64,000 nucleotides of DNA from Gyromitra esculenta (GCA_038503075.1 JBCAML010000005.1:806001-870000); one strand, 5' to 3'; positions 1 through 14,000 are shown, counted from the first letter of the stretch. Made by a program: numbers and translations. Notes: a model not told the origin generated them from the sequence alone.

Positions 1-1618
1 ATCTTACGGAAAGAGACCGACTTCACGAACGACTAGAACTGAAGAAAAAGAAACCGGTCTATAATGCCTACGACGAAGATGTACCTGGAGAAAGGGGTAT
101 ATTATCCCAGTACGATGAGGAAATCGATGGGAAGAAGAAGAAAAGGTTTGTACTCGATGGTTCTGGCAATTATGCAGACATCAATGCTCATCGGGAAGAA
201 GTGGTCGAGAAACTCAAAGCGAAGTCTATAATCATCAATTTAGATATACCAAGTCAGTATCCAAAACATCCCCCCAAGGTTGCTGGGTTGTTCTTTGATA
301 CACCGCTAATAATACCAATTACGACTACAGAACTCGAAGTCGCCTCTGACTACGCCTTGAATATGAAGATTCGGAAGCCCAAGAAAAAGAAGTCAAAATC
401 GGCTCGCAAGAAGTCTGAGGATGATGATGACAGCCTTGCACCGCCACCTGTTGAGAGCGAGGAACCGGAACTTGGTGTCAACTCCATGGAGATCGACTCC
501 GCCCTAGTAGTTGCACTGAAGCCGAAGCGTGCCTACAAAGAAACATCTTTTGTTGACGATGAAGATTTGCAGGATTCACTCGCTCTCCAGCGTCGCGCGG
601 CATTGAAGAAGCGTAAAATGCTAAAACCTGATGCATTTGCCCGCCAACTCTTGGAAGAATCTGCAGCAGCAGCAACAGAAGCATCTATTGATGCAGAGAC
701 TGCGATGGTAGAAGATGAGGGAGGTCCTGGGCTCATCATCGACGAAACAACTGAATTCGTTGCCAATTTAAGAGCAGCTGTCATCCCAGAACGCAAAAAG
801 GCCAAACCTGAATCCACTAGAATCACCTCCATGGTAGAAAACATAGAGGAAGCTGAAGATCACGAAGTAGAGGAGATGGAAGTCGACTCACACGACCAAA
901 GTGATCACGAATCGTCCACCTCCGGGCCTCCGGCTAAGTCATCTTCGGGTACATTCGAATTCTCTAGCACTGGTCTCGAGGAAGAATCTACAATGTCCCG
1001 AGGTGTTGGTGCCACCCTCGCCATGCTTCACCAACGTGGCCTCATCAAACGTGATGAGGAAGCAAAAAATAAAGTTGAGCTCCTTCGCGATCGTGAAAAC
1101 TTCAACGTTCAGAAACGATTGCGCGAGGTTGAGGCGGAGGAAAAAGCCAAGTCGCAAAGATTACGTGATAGACAAAGTGGGAAATTCGATCGTATGTCTG
1201 CAAGAGAGAGAGAGGAACACGCGCGATGGGAGAATAAACAAAGGGACCTCCAGGAGGCAAGAGATCTTCAGCAGCGGTTTAAAGATTATAGGCCGGATGT
1301 TAATTTGGAGTATAAAGACGAGTTCGGGAGGGACATGACAGCAAAGGAGGTTCGTTTCAGTTGCACAACTAATCCGCAAATTTAAATATTGCCCTTATTT
1401 TTGGTGGCTAATATGAGTGATTTCGTGTTTAGGCTTTCAAGAATCTCTCGCATCAGTTTCACGGAAAGGGTTCCGGCAAAGCAAAGACTGAAAAGAGGCT
1501 CAAGAAGATCGAAGACGAAAAGAAAAGGGAGGCAACGTCAAGCTTAAACACCAACTCAGCGAGTGCTGTACAAGCAGCTGCCAAAAAGGGCAAGCAGGCC
1601 GGTGTAAGGTTAATGTAG
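1..1618 (+). CDS. SNU66: SNU66/SART1 family tri-snRNP protein, 3' part
   Basis: C-terminal part of the SART-1/Snu66 component of the U4/U6.U5 tri-snRNP, which acts in nuclear pre-mRNA splicing. The reading frame is open from position 3, so the start lies outside the window. Early residues include the family's linker (VYNAYDEDVPGERGILSQYD, then KKRFVLDG). A lysine/glutamate-rich middle follows, then LQQRFKDYRPDVNLEYKDEFGRD split across the last junction from the hallmark AFKNLSHQFHGKGSGK. One intron, 1350-1432 (GTTCGT donor, TTTAG acceptor), is in phase 0; reading through it would end the protein at once. The second exon ends at TAG 1616-1618. It is convergent with the CorA-like gene, about 380 bp apart. 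The long E/K/D-rich segments are normal for the family. Identification is firm; only the missing 5' part is unknown. Confidence 0.93.
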
Positions 1619-2000
1619 AGAGGCGTCTAAGTAGTTAGGTTGCGTCACGCCTGATACCGTGATTTATTATATGCAGGAGGCTCTGTTAGGATAGATTGTG
1701 ATTCCATATTGGAAAAATTGAAACCGAAAATTACAGGCCGGAATTTAGAATTTCCACTAAACTTCAACGATAATAGGTCTAGGTACATACATGTAGGGGG
1801 AAGTATTACTTCGCATCTTCCAGTATACTTGCTATTACATTATATAAATGCCACGCCTAAAGAAGATACGGTGGTACAGCGGGATCTAAATCACTATGAT
1901 AATTTATGTGTATCGTAATATATTTTTATATGAAAGTGCTGACCAGCAGCACTTTAAATTAACACACGTACATATCTCCCATCCATACCTATCCTATAGC
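1619..2000. other. convergent intergenic region
   Basis: The 3' flanks of two convergent genes. It holds no supportable gene. One copy of the TACATGTA palindrome lies at 1788-1795. AT-rich stretches are compatible with 3' processing signals of both genes, but no specific site is decisive. Confidence 0.6.
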
Positions 2001-4304
2001 TTAAACAATCTTTCCCGCATGCCTAGTATTCTCTCTTATCTGATGCTTGTTCTCTTGCAGTTGAAACCACTCCCTTTGCGCCATACCTTGCCTCCACTTA
2101 TGTGATATGAAAAAAATTACCGCCAATCCAGCTCCAAAAATAAGGCAAACCATCACGGTTGTCCCAATCCTCACGGCTCTAGAACGAGCGAGCGTCCATA
2201 TCAGCGCCAACGACGTTGCCGAAATTGCTGCCAGAAGAATAACTTTCCACGATCTCTCTATAAACCATTGCACATAGCTAAGAGTCGGGATATGTGCACC
2301 AGGCGGTATCCTTGAGTTTGTTCGAACTTTATCAGGAACCTGTTCTATTGCGCGTTGACTGACCCGACTACGAACAATGATGCGGAGTGTGTAGGATCCG
2401 AGGACGAGACAGACTGATAATATGATGAACTGGGACGGTCTGTAGTTTTCACTCCAACCCTAATTTTTATTTATTAAGTCCCGAGAATTTGAAAACATGC
2501 TAGGATATAAATAAAATAGAGAGGATGCGCTTACTGGGAGCTGCATTCCGAACGTCGATGTTGCAAACCCTAAGGGAATGAAGAAGAACGCTAACTCGGT
2601 GAGCCTAGATATGCTCTCAGCCTGTGAGATAGCCCTTTGGCTTTCGACGATGGCCATTGACGACATTAAGGCACCAAAAGTTCTTTCCGTGCGGTCTTTG
2701 AGGCTTTCAACATGGTCAAGTATTTCCTGAAATGGTAATTTGAACTTCCCGGGGTTGTGCTGTTCTATGATCGCAAGCGTTGTGCGGATCTTTTCGCTAT
2801 CGCTAACAAGATTCTTTCTCCAAGAACCTAATATTACACGCCAGGTGACTAGTTTTTTTTGGAGCATGTTGTTGTCTGACATGAGCGTGTCGACTTCGTC
2901 GAGGAATTTGTCCATCTCTCTGAGAACGCTGCTCCAATCGTTGATCATGAAATGGAATAGTAGATTAAGGAACGATGAACTTGAGCTTATGTCCATCCTA
3001 TCTTTGGTTTCAGTGTTATTGATTACGGTCTCTTTGATCGAAGTGATGAATTTGACAACTTGATTGCGTGTGCGTGAGTCATTAGTGAATTCCGGGGTAT
3101 ATGTGCTGCCATCAAAACCCTGGTAGCGAGGAGTCGATCGTATGTTACGGTAACTGTAATTGTAAAAAACATCGTACCTATCTCCAGGTGTTTCTTTCAC
3201 AGGGTCGAAAAGAATTACTCCTGATGTAGAAGAAACATATAAGTCTAGAACCTCCCTTACAGAAACACGGCTTCTGTAGGCTTAAGCGAAAGTAACTTAC
3301 CGGTCCAGCCGTAGTCATCATCTTGTCGAAGGAAAGATATTCGTTCCTCCACTGCAACAGCAGTTTTAGATTCTCTGCTGATTAAGTGTTCTCCGATTGC
3401 ATCAAACGATCGATGCATATTATTATACTGACGGGGCTTCTTGGCCCCAAGCCTGCTGTCTTCGTCATCGAGAGAGTCATCCCATAACCAACCACGGCTT
3501 AAGGCGCTTCTTTTCCACATCGACGAAAAGAATGCTTTTGGCTTTAGTAGATATGGCATGGTAGGGAAGGCATCCCGTATCTCTACAGGATCCTTATGTC
3601 CTTCGAGCGTGTAGTTGGTACCGACGATCTGTCCAGCAAAAAAATGTGGGTCAAGATTAAGGGCAGAACCAAGAACTTCAATCATAGCTGGTGATAAGTC
3701 TTCGACGAGAAATAACCGTACGAAAACATCAGTCGGTTTCGGCAACCCCAAAAATGCCTTTAAAGAGCTATATCCAAGCGTCTTTCCCCGAGGGATAGTT
3801 GTGTCGGGTCCAAAATATTCGTTTATTGATTTTGACTCTCCAAAAACGTAGGGACGTGAACAAGTCCAATCCTTTTTGATATCCAATATCATAACATCTA
3901 CTTTGTCGGGATTCAAGCATGGTCGGAAAACAGCTTGTAGTATCTGTTCCCTTTTCTCCACACCCAGCGTGCATATGCTTTAGCAACGACCCTTTTGCGC
4001 CCCAAAAACTAGCTCCCGGTCTTTCGTGCATTTACAAACTCACCGGCGAGTTCTCAGCTACGCGTTTAACATATGAAAGGTAACTCCCCACAGGGAACTT
4101 GGGTGGATGCATTGCCGGATATTCATAAGGAATATCATCATTAACGCCTAAAGCAGCAGTAGCTTCAGAACTAGTAACAGGTGTAATTGAACCACTGCCG
4201 CTTGGGTTTAATGGTTGGGGCCGATGTGATGCGGTTGAGGAAGTGGTGCTATTATTCGAGAGATGCCGCGATGCTACTGAAACTGGTAATACGGGGTCGC
4301 TCAT
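2001..4304 (-). CDS. CorA-like divalent-cation transporter-type membrane protein
   Basis: Four exons on the minus strand: 4304-4044, about 3943-3301, 3244-2535 and 2459-2001, giving about 690 residues. All phases agree. The ATG at 4304-4302 is the first in frame. The start of exon 2 is the least certain junction: CAG before 3943 was chosen, but GAG before 3955 is also in frame. The N-terminal 80 residues are Ser/Thr/Pro-rich. A long soluble region with a helical stretch follows (around MDKFLDEVDTLMSDNNMLQK). Next comes a hydrophobic segment ending FFFIPLGFATSTFGMQLP, then a second segment (FIILSVCLVLGSYTL) and two further membrane segments near the C-terminus. This order matches fungal CorA/Mg2+-transporter-like proteins. 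The usual GMN after the first membrane helix is GMQ here, so transport of Mg2+ is not assured; many fungal members are uncharacterised. The gene is convergent with SNU66. Confidence 0.8.
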
Positions 4305-7300
4305 GGTAAACACTAGCGGATGCGGGATGTAGTCCGAATACTGGTAATTTTCCTAAAAGCTCTTATGTGGTGTAGTCTAGATGAAAAGAGTGTCTCACGT
4401 GTATTGAAGTCTAGGAGAGAGACCCATATTCTCAGCCTCAGTCGAAGGAGTTGTTGTGTTGACGTTGGGCGCTTATGATTTGCGCGGCTTGGCATCCACC
4501 AGACTCGACGTAGTCTGGTTCGAAATTTATTGAAATTTGTCGGGTAAACACAAGGTGATTTTCACAGATCGGTCCGATTCAATCGGCATACCTGATGAAA
4601 CAGAGGGATATTGAATTTCCATTACGAAAAATAAGCTCTCTTTGCGCAACCTTCCGCGGAGAAGCCCAACAGCCCAGGATGATCTCGCCGGCGAGGCCTC
4701 TGTACGGTATAGCAGAGGTCACTCTATTACTCAACTCGTAGACCTGTTGCTGAGTCTGGTACGGCGAATGATTGCAGTTATATTAATTTTCTGAGATCGA
4801 GATTCTCTTCCACAACACAAAACATTCAAACCTTCAAAGTTAGCTCTTTCTAAATCAATAATACTAAAGGGTAGTCGCGAAAGATTTAGAGTATAGTTGA
4901 TAATAAATCTAGTAACTGTGTTGGAATATCCTTTTTACTAGGAATTTTTGCCGCTTTGCTTTAAACGGTAGAGCAATTTGTAGACTTTGAGTCCGTAGAA
5001 CAAGATGGCTATTAGTGCAAATAATTCAAAGAGGTTGTATGTACGAAATTGGCTTGAAACGCATGATATCCCACAAAATTACGGACAGGACACGAACAAA
5101 GTTAGATTATGATCGTTGCTCTACGCCTCAGGGCTAAGTAGAACGGCAATTGTTCAAACTTGTTTCATACTATACAGAATGCTGCACACGCGGCTCCTAG
5201 ACCCCAGACTGCAGCTACACTTACAATCGCTTTAATCTCATCTCTTGCCATTGTAACATCGGCGAAAGAATTCCAGGAGAGCGTTTGGGAGGCTGGGTCG
5301 CACGAACTCACGGCAGATTTGAAGCCTGGAAAGTTTGGAATTCCGCGCCACGGCAGGAGATACTGATTTTTTATCACTACAATGTAGATATAGCTACATA
5401 CGATCCTAATATACTCATCGATTAAACAGTAATCTTAACAAACAGATAACTGATATGATTACTTATGATACAAATACGCCTCTAAATCACGAATCTGAAA
5501 CAGCTTAACTACGCTCTGGTTGATTCGAACTTTCGGTACATACATCACGCAATCTTTCAGCCGATTTTATTTTGCCATTTTATATTTGATAGGAGCCCTT
5601 TTCTCCCGATCCCATCGTGGGTAGCAAACCTAAAATATGGAGTTGGATATGAGCTCCCTAGCGCACCAACTAGCAGTTAGCATGGAGCAGAAAAGATCAT
5701 CGGATTCATGAAACCGGAGCTTGCGAGCTCATATTTTTTTCTTTGTTATATCTGCATATTAGCTACCATGGTACCAAAATACTAAACGCAGTTCCATTTC
5801 GAACTCATGGGTGTTCCCGCTCAAATGATAGATCGGAAGCTGCGCTGTACACACTAAATTTAACCAACGGCTTTTTAGTATCCAGTTCCAATTGGGATGT
5901 TTCCCCATCAGTCGTGACGGTAATTGTACAACCATTCCCGCTACCTTTCACGTTTCAATTTATGCGAGTGACGATCTATGACGAAACCCACAATCATTGG
6001 CTACCTATTTCTTTGATCGACTTTCTCGTATCTGATCTACCAGACTTTCCCAGAGCTTATTACTTTCCACACTCCGTTAAGTCTTGTTCTGCACCTAAGA
6101 TATTTAACCGCCATGCGTTGTCATCTAGTCGATCCGCATATACCCCAAAGCCATAGTTCTAGGGCTCTATTCCCGGAAACCGAGATGCACCCCGCAAATT
6201 ACTGGGGTAAGTGAAAACTTGACTAAATGCTTTCATGCTAGCACATGCTATAGAGCGGATTACATGGTACATAACTTAACTTAAGTACTGGCTCATTAAA
6301 AACCGTGCTTAGTAAGTTGTTGGCGGCTGTTATGATGGAGGTGGGTTCAGCCCCCTAATCGGACCGAAGGGCAACTTCCTAGAGAAAGAATCGGTTTCAA
6401 AGCTGCTGCAGAACTGACTATTCACCTTACGTATAGTGAACTAATCAAGAAACAAATGCTCAGTGAATTCGATATTGTCACCCGGTTCTGGTAGCCGGTG
6501 ACCTAGCTCGGGGTAGAATACGGATGCGGAGAAATTATACGCGAATTAGAGACCGTACTAACTCTGTTATGTTTTGACAATGCTGAATTCGTATGATCAT
6601 GTGCACGTGGGTAGCAAGGTACCTTGCTTGAAGTTGCAACGCGGAGATGCACATGGAAGGGCCTTTGAACATCCGTGCAGATTGTCCAAGTTTGCATTAA
6701 TGGTTTCTCTTTGATGCAAGAACTTAGACCTCCTTGAAGGAGATCGGGGGATCTCCCTTAGATCTTGGAGGTAATATGAAACTGGTTGCAGACCAGACGG
6801 ACGTGATTCGTAAGCTCTGAAAGGTCTCGAGGAGAATTTGGTGTCCGATAGCTATTGGTTTTTCGCTTCTTTGCAGAGTATTCCGAGCTAATGGGTACCG
6901 GCTACCTTGTGCTTGGTAAGAGCCTCGATGGTCAAGATGCCAGCTCACTTATCCTCAGTCGGACGGCTCTGTGTCCAAGAGACGCAAAGAAGAAAAGAAA
7001 AGAGACCCAACCGCAGAGCCCCTGAGTGTCTTACATAAAGTTTTTGTGGGGAACGGATCTCGGGAGGCAACCTGCCGAGTGTTCTTTTCCTTTTCCTCTT
7101 CTTTTCTGTTCTTTGCGGTTAGGCTTCGGTACTTGTTTTGTCTTTGTTTTTGTGTGCGTGCACTTGAACACGTGGTTTCTTTTAAAATTGTACCCAGAGC
7201 AAGGCAATTCTCACTGACAGTTGACTCAATATGGCTGTAACTGGGTGCCTCGAGCCGATGATCGAATGCCCTTGCTGTTGCCCCTTTTACGAGTACATGC

Positions 7301-9235
7301 TTTCTAGTCACTCCGTGACAAAATCGTCACGTTGGTCCATTCACATGATGGCCAATTTGCGGGGAAGACGCAGAGGAAATTGTGGGCTCTCGTGGATCAG
7401 CTATCCATTAGCAAACTAATATATTTTCCCTTTACTACTGAGGTGGCGTGCTGGTGGAAGCCTCGGAGTGCCGGAGTTAGTGCATCCCTCCTTAGAGTCA
7501 GTTACATGTACCTACCTAGCCTTGAAAAAAACTTCTTCATGAGAGAAATGATAACTGATGCCGCATTTCAAGCTAAAAAAGTGGAATATTTTCGACCTAC
7601 TAAAGCGGCCAACTCCGACTCAGCAGTGTATTTTTACAAGGCGGAAGAAGTCGGATCCAACGATTGATTTGCCAGGCAATTGAAATTGCCGTCGTGTACT
7701 CGAAAATTCGAAGTTGAGAGCCGTTTTTGCTCTAGGCTTTCGTTCGGGCAACGAATCCCAAGGGCGCAGGTTGCCAACGACCGTGCGCGGGTGTTACTGC
7801 ACGCGCATGATTTACGTAACCGTCCGGGAATGAAGAAGCACAGGGGCCCGAGCACGCAAGACAAACCTAAAATTTTTGGTTCGATTCACCTTCTAAACCT
7901 TCTCACCTGACGAGGCTAAACGAATATCGTGGGAAAATACCTTATTGGGATTTCCATAGCTAAAACCTGCTCAACAACTTGATTCGCTATTATCCTACCC
8001 TGGCAATTCAGTTTGTTGTTGAAACCGGGCGAATATTTCTTGAAGGGAAACGTGTGCCATTTGAGTGATGACTGTAGGCTGATCTCTTGGGTTGTATTTT
8101 GAGTCCAGCAAGAGATTCCTTTGGGTGTATCGCCGTTTGGAGAAGTATTCTACATGTGCCGTGCCGTTACCGAGATAGAGGAGCTGTAGAGATAAAATTG
8201 ACAAGTCAATATCGGAAAGGAACGTTCCTGCACGGTGTCTTTATATCGAAGATAATAAGCGTAGCCTTATCTAGGATTATCCCAAGTGAAGAGAAAACAG
8301 GCAGATGATTGTTTGTACAAATCGGAAGAAAACAAAACAAAAGAAGATGAAAAAGAAACGAACGTGGAATCGAGGATCCAAAAAAAATTCCCGAAGTAGA
8401 AAAAGAAAGGACGAAATAAACAAAAACCCCAGATTCAACAAGGATGCAGCCGCACGGACAAACAACCGAGACAGCTGTGATGAGGTCATGTGTTACAAAG
8501 TTCCTTTCCCCTGGTTTCTGGCGACTTCCCAAAGCTCAGACGCCTACAGGTGGATTCTCAACAGCGCTGGGCTCCTCCCAACGACGCACCATCATCACCA
8601 TACTCAGCGTTGCGGCGACATTGCAACTTGGATGAGCTGAGACTCCGTGCCTTCAACCATCAGGCGGACATCCTTCTCGCTATTCGATGTTAGCTTACTT
8701 ACGGACTGTCGAGTCTTCGGTTCGCGTAAGGGGCGCACGTGGTGCACTGGATTCCAACTTATTAGTCACAGATTGGTCGCAAAGGGGAAGGGGAATGCGA
8801 AAGGGCCTACTTTCTTGGTCGGGAGGTGGATGGACCGGAGAAAAAAAAAGAGGCAGAGACAGGGCCAGAGTCCGGCTGTTCCAATAACCTTGCAAGTGGC
8901 GGTCTGCAAATGGAGAGGACGTCTTGTACGGGCCGTTGTAATGGAATGGATTGCTGCCAATCCACTACGGGAATGGCGTCAGACATCGCGATTCTGGATT
9001 GTCAGGAATTGGCGGCCATGAGACGGAATTGGATTGCTCGAGGATAAGCCTGTGCGTATGATGTGTGCGTGCGTATGTGTCTGCGCTCCACCACCTTCGA
9101 AAAAAGAGGAACTTCGCCGCTCAAAGGAAGTGTTGCAACCACAGGAATCCGAGCTAGCCTCTTCACTAACTCCCATTCAATTCAGTCACTCGTCCCCCTC
9201 TCTTCCTCGCCCCGCTTAATTTTTAGCAGGTAGGG
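4305..9235. other. 5 kb region without recognisable gene
   Basis: No family could be recognised in any frame. Short open frames exist, for example minus-strand 5165-5360, which encodes a hydrophobic Ala/Val-rich tail but has no ATG start, and plus-strand 7332-7667. None has a convincing start, splice pattern or domain. Positions 8300-8420 are strongly A/G-rich. A TACATGTA palindrome lies at 7503-7510. The last few hundred bases before 9309 are CT-rich and probably contain the promoter of the F-box gene. Confidence 0.5.
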
Positions 9236-9241
9236 TATAAA
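9236..9241 (+). promoter_or_regulatory. possible TATA box of the F-box/LRR gene
   Basis: TATAAA lies 73 bp upstream of the ATG at 9309 and is followed by a CT-rich tract, the usual layout of a fungal core promoter. The assignment rests on position and motif only. Confidence 0.4.
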
Positions 9242-9308
9242 GAGTGTGGCCTACTCATATTTAAAGACCACCGTCACCCGCTCCACTTTCCAACCTCACA
9301 CACAGACA

Positions 9309-11025
9309 ATGCCAGAAAACACTGCTCATATGCTCATGGAAGATTTGACTTCATCCGTCTGCCAGTCTTTCGTCTCCACCACTCCAGCTGTTCCAACCAA
9401 GAAACAGAAATGTTTCTGCTCTCCACATCCCGTCGATGACCTGAAGTCCCATTCTAAGTGCAAACCGTTATCAGAGATGGGGAGGGCACCGATTGAGCTA
9501 CTTCCTGTAGAGATTTTCGGTGAGTTTGATCATCGATAATTCACTATTTCGCAAATGTTTTTGAATTCTCAGCCATGTCTCCTAGATTCTGGGCTAACTC
9601 TAGATTTCAGATCAAATCATTCCCCATCTTGCAATCGATGCACCCACCAATGGCTATGCTCCTCGAAACAAGGACCTTGCGTCATGCCTTCTTGTTTCGC
9701 GGACATTCCATTGTGCTACCCTTTCAACGCTTTATGCGAACGTTACATTCCCTCATTCCACCATCTTCTCAAAGTTTCTTGCTCATATCTCAAAGTACCC
9801 TCATCTGGGCGAATTGGTGAAACGGTTAGACTTTTCACACTTCACTTCGGTGGGCTTAGGGAGGACGAGGCGGATGAACTATGAGATCCAGAAATTGACT
9901 GCCACAACTCTTCGCAAGTGTCTTGATATCAACCCTAACCTCCGAGAGTTCTTTGCCTCGGAGTCCTTAGATGATGATATGGATCAGAGGGTGTTGGAGA
10001 AGCTTTTCTGTGACCTTCCAAGATTGCAAGCAGTGGATTTCTGTGCTGCCTCTTCGGTTATTTTTGTTAATGGCTTTATGGCTGCTGTTTCTCCAAACAA
10101 TCCTTTGCTGCCTGAAGCCTTGCCAATCAAGAGGCTTGGGCTTCATGGATGTACTACTCTTCCTCCATCCGTCTTTGCTACTTTGTTGCCTCGTTTGCCC
10201 CACTTAACCCATCTCGACTTGAACCATACCCAAATCACCGATGGAACCCTTCACGCTATCCCTAAGACTGCAAGACTTACTCATCTCTCCCTGTCCAAGT
10301 GTAACCGCTTGAAAGGCCCAGCCGTCGTCGATTTCCTCACCAATCATCCCTCTGCTCAGGGTCTGGTCTATCTAAACCTTCTTTATGATACCGGAAGATA
10401 CCGCCTCCTGTCCACCACGGATGTAGATGAATTGCTTCCCGAGCTTCCCAAGACTCTTCGTTGCCTGAATCTTTCTGGGGCTAAAATCAACTACACTCAT
10501 GTTTCCGAGCTCCGACGGCTCGCGAAACAGCTTGAGGAACTGTCTATTGGAAATGCGGATCTGTCGATCGAGGACCTGAATCTCATAGTCGAGCAGGGGG
10601 ATGGGCTTGAGGGGTCAGGGCACGATAGCACTTCTAAACCTACTCTTCGCTACCTTGACCTTACCGGGGTTTCATCCGTTACTCCGTCGGCACTCGTGGA
10701 CACAATGCGTTGCTCACTTTTGTTGCCAAATTCTTACCCCTTACGCGTCATCGAAGTTGGCGAAAAGATCATTGAGGGTCTTAAGGAGAGGCCGAAGTCT
10801 AGTAAGAGGTTTGGATGGGTTGTTAAGAGCCAGCATCGGAGAGGCTGGTACGTCAGAAATAAGCAAGGCTCGGCTACGATAGGTGACCAAATGGCCAAGG
10901 ATATGGCTGGAGATGACGGAAGCCGACCTTGGAAGATGGGAGGAAGATGGTGGGGAGGGAGGAAGATCGGAATGGGCTTCGCCGAAATCAGTGGAATCTA
11001 TGGATACTACGGATTTGGCAAGTAA
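9309..11025 (+). CDS. F-box / leucine-rich-repeat (RNI-like) protein
   Basis: Two exons, 9309-9519 and 9611-11025, join in phase 1 and encode 541 residues. The intron has a GTGAGT donor and a TTTCAG acceptor. The N-terminus holds a cysteine-rich stretch and then an F-box-like segment split by the intron (PIELLPVEIF / DQIIPHLA), with SCLLVSRTFH further on. The rest consists of leucine-rich repeats with clear LxxLxLxxT spacing (LPHLTHLDLNHTQITDGTLH, ARLTHLSLSKCNRL, TLRCLNLSGAKI). The C-terminus is basic and Gly/Trp-rich. F-box/LRR proteins usually act as substrate adaptors of SCF ubiquitin ligases, and the LRR part resembles RNI-like proteins. No substrate can be inferred. A TATA-like box lies 73 bp upstream. 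The gene appears intact. Confidence 0.87.
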
Positions 11026-14000
11026 ACGGTTTTCGAAGCGAGACGCGGGTTGTCTCAGAAAGATGACGAGCCAACAGCACCATTAGCGACTCCGACAAGG
11101 AAAAGCTTTGCTGCAAAAACCATTTGTATTATTATTTGTTTCTTTTCTTACGGTTTTTCCCCGGTGTTGGAAGCGTCTCCCCTCTTGATTGGTTTCTTTC
11201 ATGATCTCTTTCATCATTGTCTGCATAGCATCTCTAGCGCCTCATTTTGTTTCCTCGAGCTTTTTGGCGGTTTCAGGTTGGGCTTTCATTTGGAGTTTCT
11301 CGATTTTATGTTATCACAAATTCAAGTATTTTCCCCCTAATATCTTCGGGTATCGGGTGTAATTACATGTACTGAGCGAAAAAGCGATTTAAAAAAAGAT
11401 TGCTTTTTATATGACGAACCGAAGTCGTTGCTGATTTAAACGTGGCTAAGAAACTGATGGGTCGACTCATAAGCCTGCCTTGAATTGTACTTTGTTTTCT
11501 TTTCAATCGGCATCCCTATTCTGGTACCCGAAACGATTCCTCGGCAATGCGTGATCTAACTGAGTAGGCGAATTTCAAATACAATTCTGAGGTGGCGGCT
11601 AAGCAACCATTGCATAGGCCATCACTCGTAACTACGTGTTATCCCTAATCCAACTTGCAAAAACGAAGAACAAATACTAGTCCCGACATGATGAATACTT
11701 GCGTATGCCAACTGTATATGTTCGAAGCTAATGGGCATATCATACGGCTCGTCTCGATGATTGACACAGCCGTAGCAAGGTGTAACTCGATCGACTGAGT
11801 TCATTTCTTAAAATAGGTTAGCACACCATCGGTGATCACAACCTTAAGCGATTTAAGCTATTACCAAAGCATCTGGGGACTGGAGGCTGTTTTTGGTACT
11901 GCAGTAATTCTCGAACGGATAGCTTATTGCGGGTATGGGGCCTAAGTAGGTAGGCTCTGTTAGCTACATGTAGCCAAGAGGTCGGGTAGTCCTTTCAAGC
12001 CTGATATACTAGGGGTAGGGGTATGGAGATGGAACGCCAGGGTTTTCCGTTCTGTGAGGTCACCATAGAAATAATGTGAGACCTGTACCATCTTCATACC
12101 CCTACCCCTAGTATCTACGGAGAAGATCAAAATTACGTGATGGGAGTTTGTAGGAGTGCTAATCCAACGGCTTGATACGATTCGGGGACGCCGTATTCGC
12201 TCAACTGATATTCCCTAGAAATCATCATTGAGCTTAATTTTTGTCTTGGAAATATTTGGCTGGTAATGATGTGTGGTTGGTACACATCACCATATGTCAC
12301 TCTCTGCAGCTGGCTCTTTGATATAAATCAGTCGCGGAAAATTAATTCCGTTTAAAAGAGATCGGCGTGGCTGACTTGGGTGTTATCCTCTTTCCTAACT
12401 CTAGTATAATACTAGCCAATTTAACTGGTGATGTAAAGCCTGGAGTCATGGGTAGGAGATTTATTATGCATCATTATCTATCACTCGAGTAGCTCGTTTG
12501 CCAAGAAAAATCCACACCCGCCGATCTAAACCGCCAGATGCTGATCCCCGATTGTTAGGAAAACAGGTTGAGTGATAGCTCATGAAGTAACGCCCCATAT
12601 CTTTAGCGTTGCCCAAGTACATGTAGTCAGGGATAACCAATGTAAACTGTCTGAACATTACCTAATGTCTTTTTTCATCCCGAGTATTGACCGTATCTTA
12701 CTTAGGCGATCGCATAGGCTGGTTTGAAACACGGCTACCACCTAGGCTCGGCTAACTCGCGTGAAAAAGTACTTTGGATAAGTATACCGCTTTCGTATCA
12801 AAGAGAGAATTTTCCGTAGGGTGAGTTTCCTAAAAGGCATTTTCTGTCGTCCCTAAAGTCATATGAATGACAGAATTCGAAGTTGCGGAAGGCAGAACTC
12901 TATCTGAAGAGGTAGTGCCTTGCGACCCTTAATGGCTCGATTTGAAAAATTTCGTAATATCCGATAATGAAGACTCGTGAGATTTTCATCTAGCAAGGGA
13001 TGAGTCGAGCCGGTCTGGCCGTTCATTGGAATAACCACCGGCTGATGTAGGTCTGGTTGAAGAGAAATTACATTCTTTAGTGCGCAATTGAACAGGCCGT
13101 TCAACTGTTATATTATGTAATTCCGAATACAAGAATGTCCTTCATCAAATCTGCGGTGAATGGGGAATGTGTGCAGGAGCCCCTGCGTAAAGTTGGGGAA
13201 CTCGCACATGCACGTATAGGTGAAAATATAAAGAGACGTGAGAGAAAATAGGCTCCCAAGTTTAGTAATACACGATCACTCACTGCGGGCGAGGCGAGGG
13301 TGCTTGGATACCGGTATATCGGGACCTGAGATTGAAGCTATTTTTTCATGGTCGAAGATAGCTATTTTTGAGTCACTTTAATTTAGAGAGGACGTTGCCA
13401 AACGTTGGTACTGCACCAAAAATTCTTTGTGCATTAGTCATTTCTTAGGAATCTTTCCATCTCCCCCTTTTTGAATTGAAGGTACATGTATGTATATTAA
13501 CTTGGAGACAAGCATGTCGTCTATTGAATCTATGCATCGTATCTAAAATTGGGGGGATTACGTCCCGTTTTGCTGATTTTTACACAACTCTTATTTAGAG
13601 CGAATGAACGTCGGTTGCGAGATTGGTCTTATGGTTCAAAGCCTTCAATTCTTCCTTTATACTTGGATATCTAAACTAGTTGACTCCTCGATTTTTTACG
13701 GTGCATTGATTGCAAGTTGATCAACTCCAATGAGAACCTTCATAAATTAGCGTTGATTCTCTTCGAGAGAGAACAGAGGTGGAGGGTGATTGTGAAATTA
13801 CTCTATTTCTTGGTTGAATGGGAAATGCCGTGAGAGTTAAAATTGATGGAACTGCTATAGATAGAAGGAATTTTAAAATTAATATCTTGGTAATCTATTT
13901 ATTATTTCATTTGGCATAATCTTGATGATTTTTGAAGTATCTAACTACAATGCGCCTAATTGTAGCTGAGACTCACAAGAACTTTGTACAGGCTTATATG

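Noticed and set aside
8305..8640. Lysine-rich frame of 111 codons
   Set aside because: Produced by an A/G-rich tract; no start context, domain or neighbouring exon.
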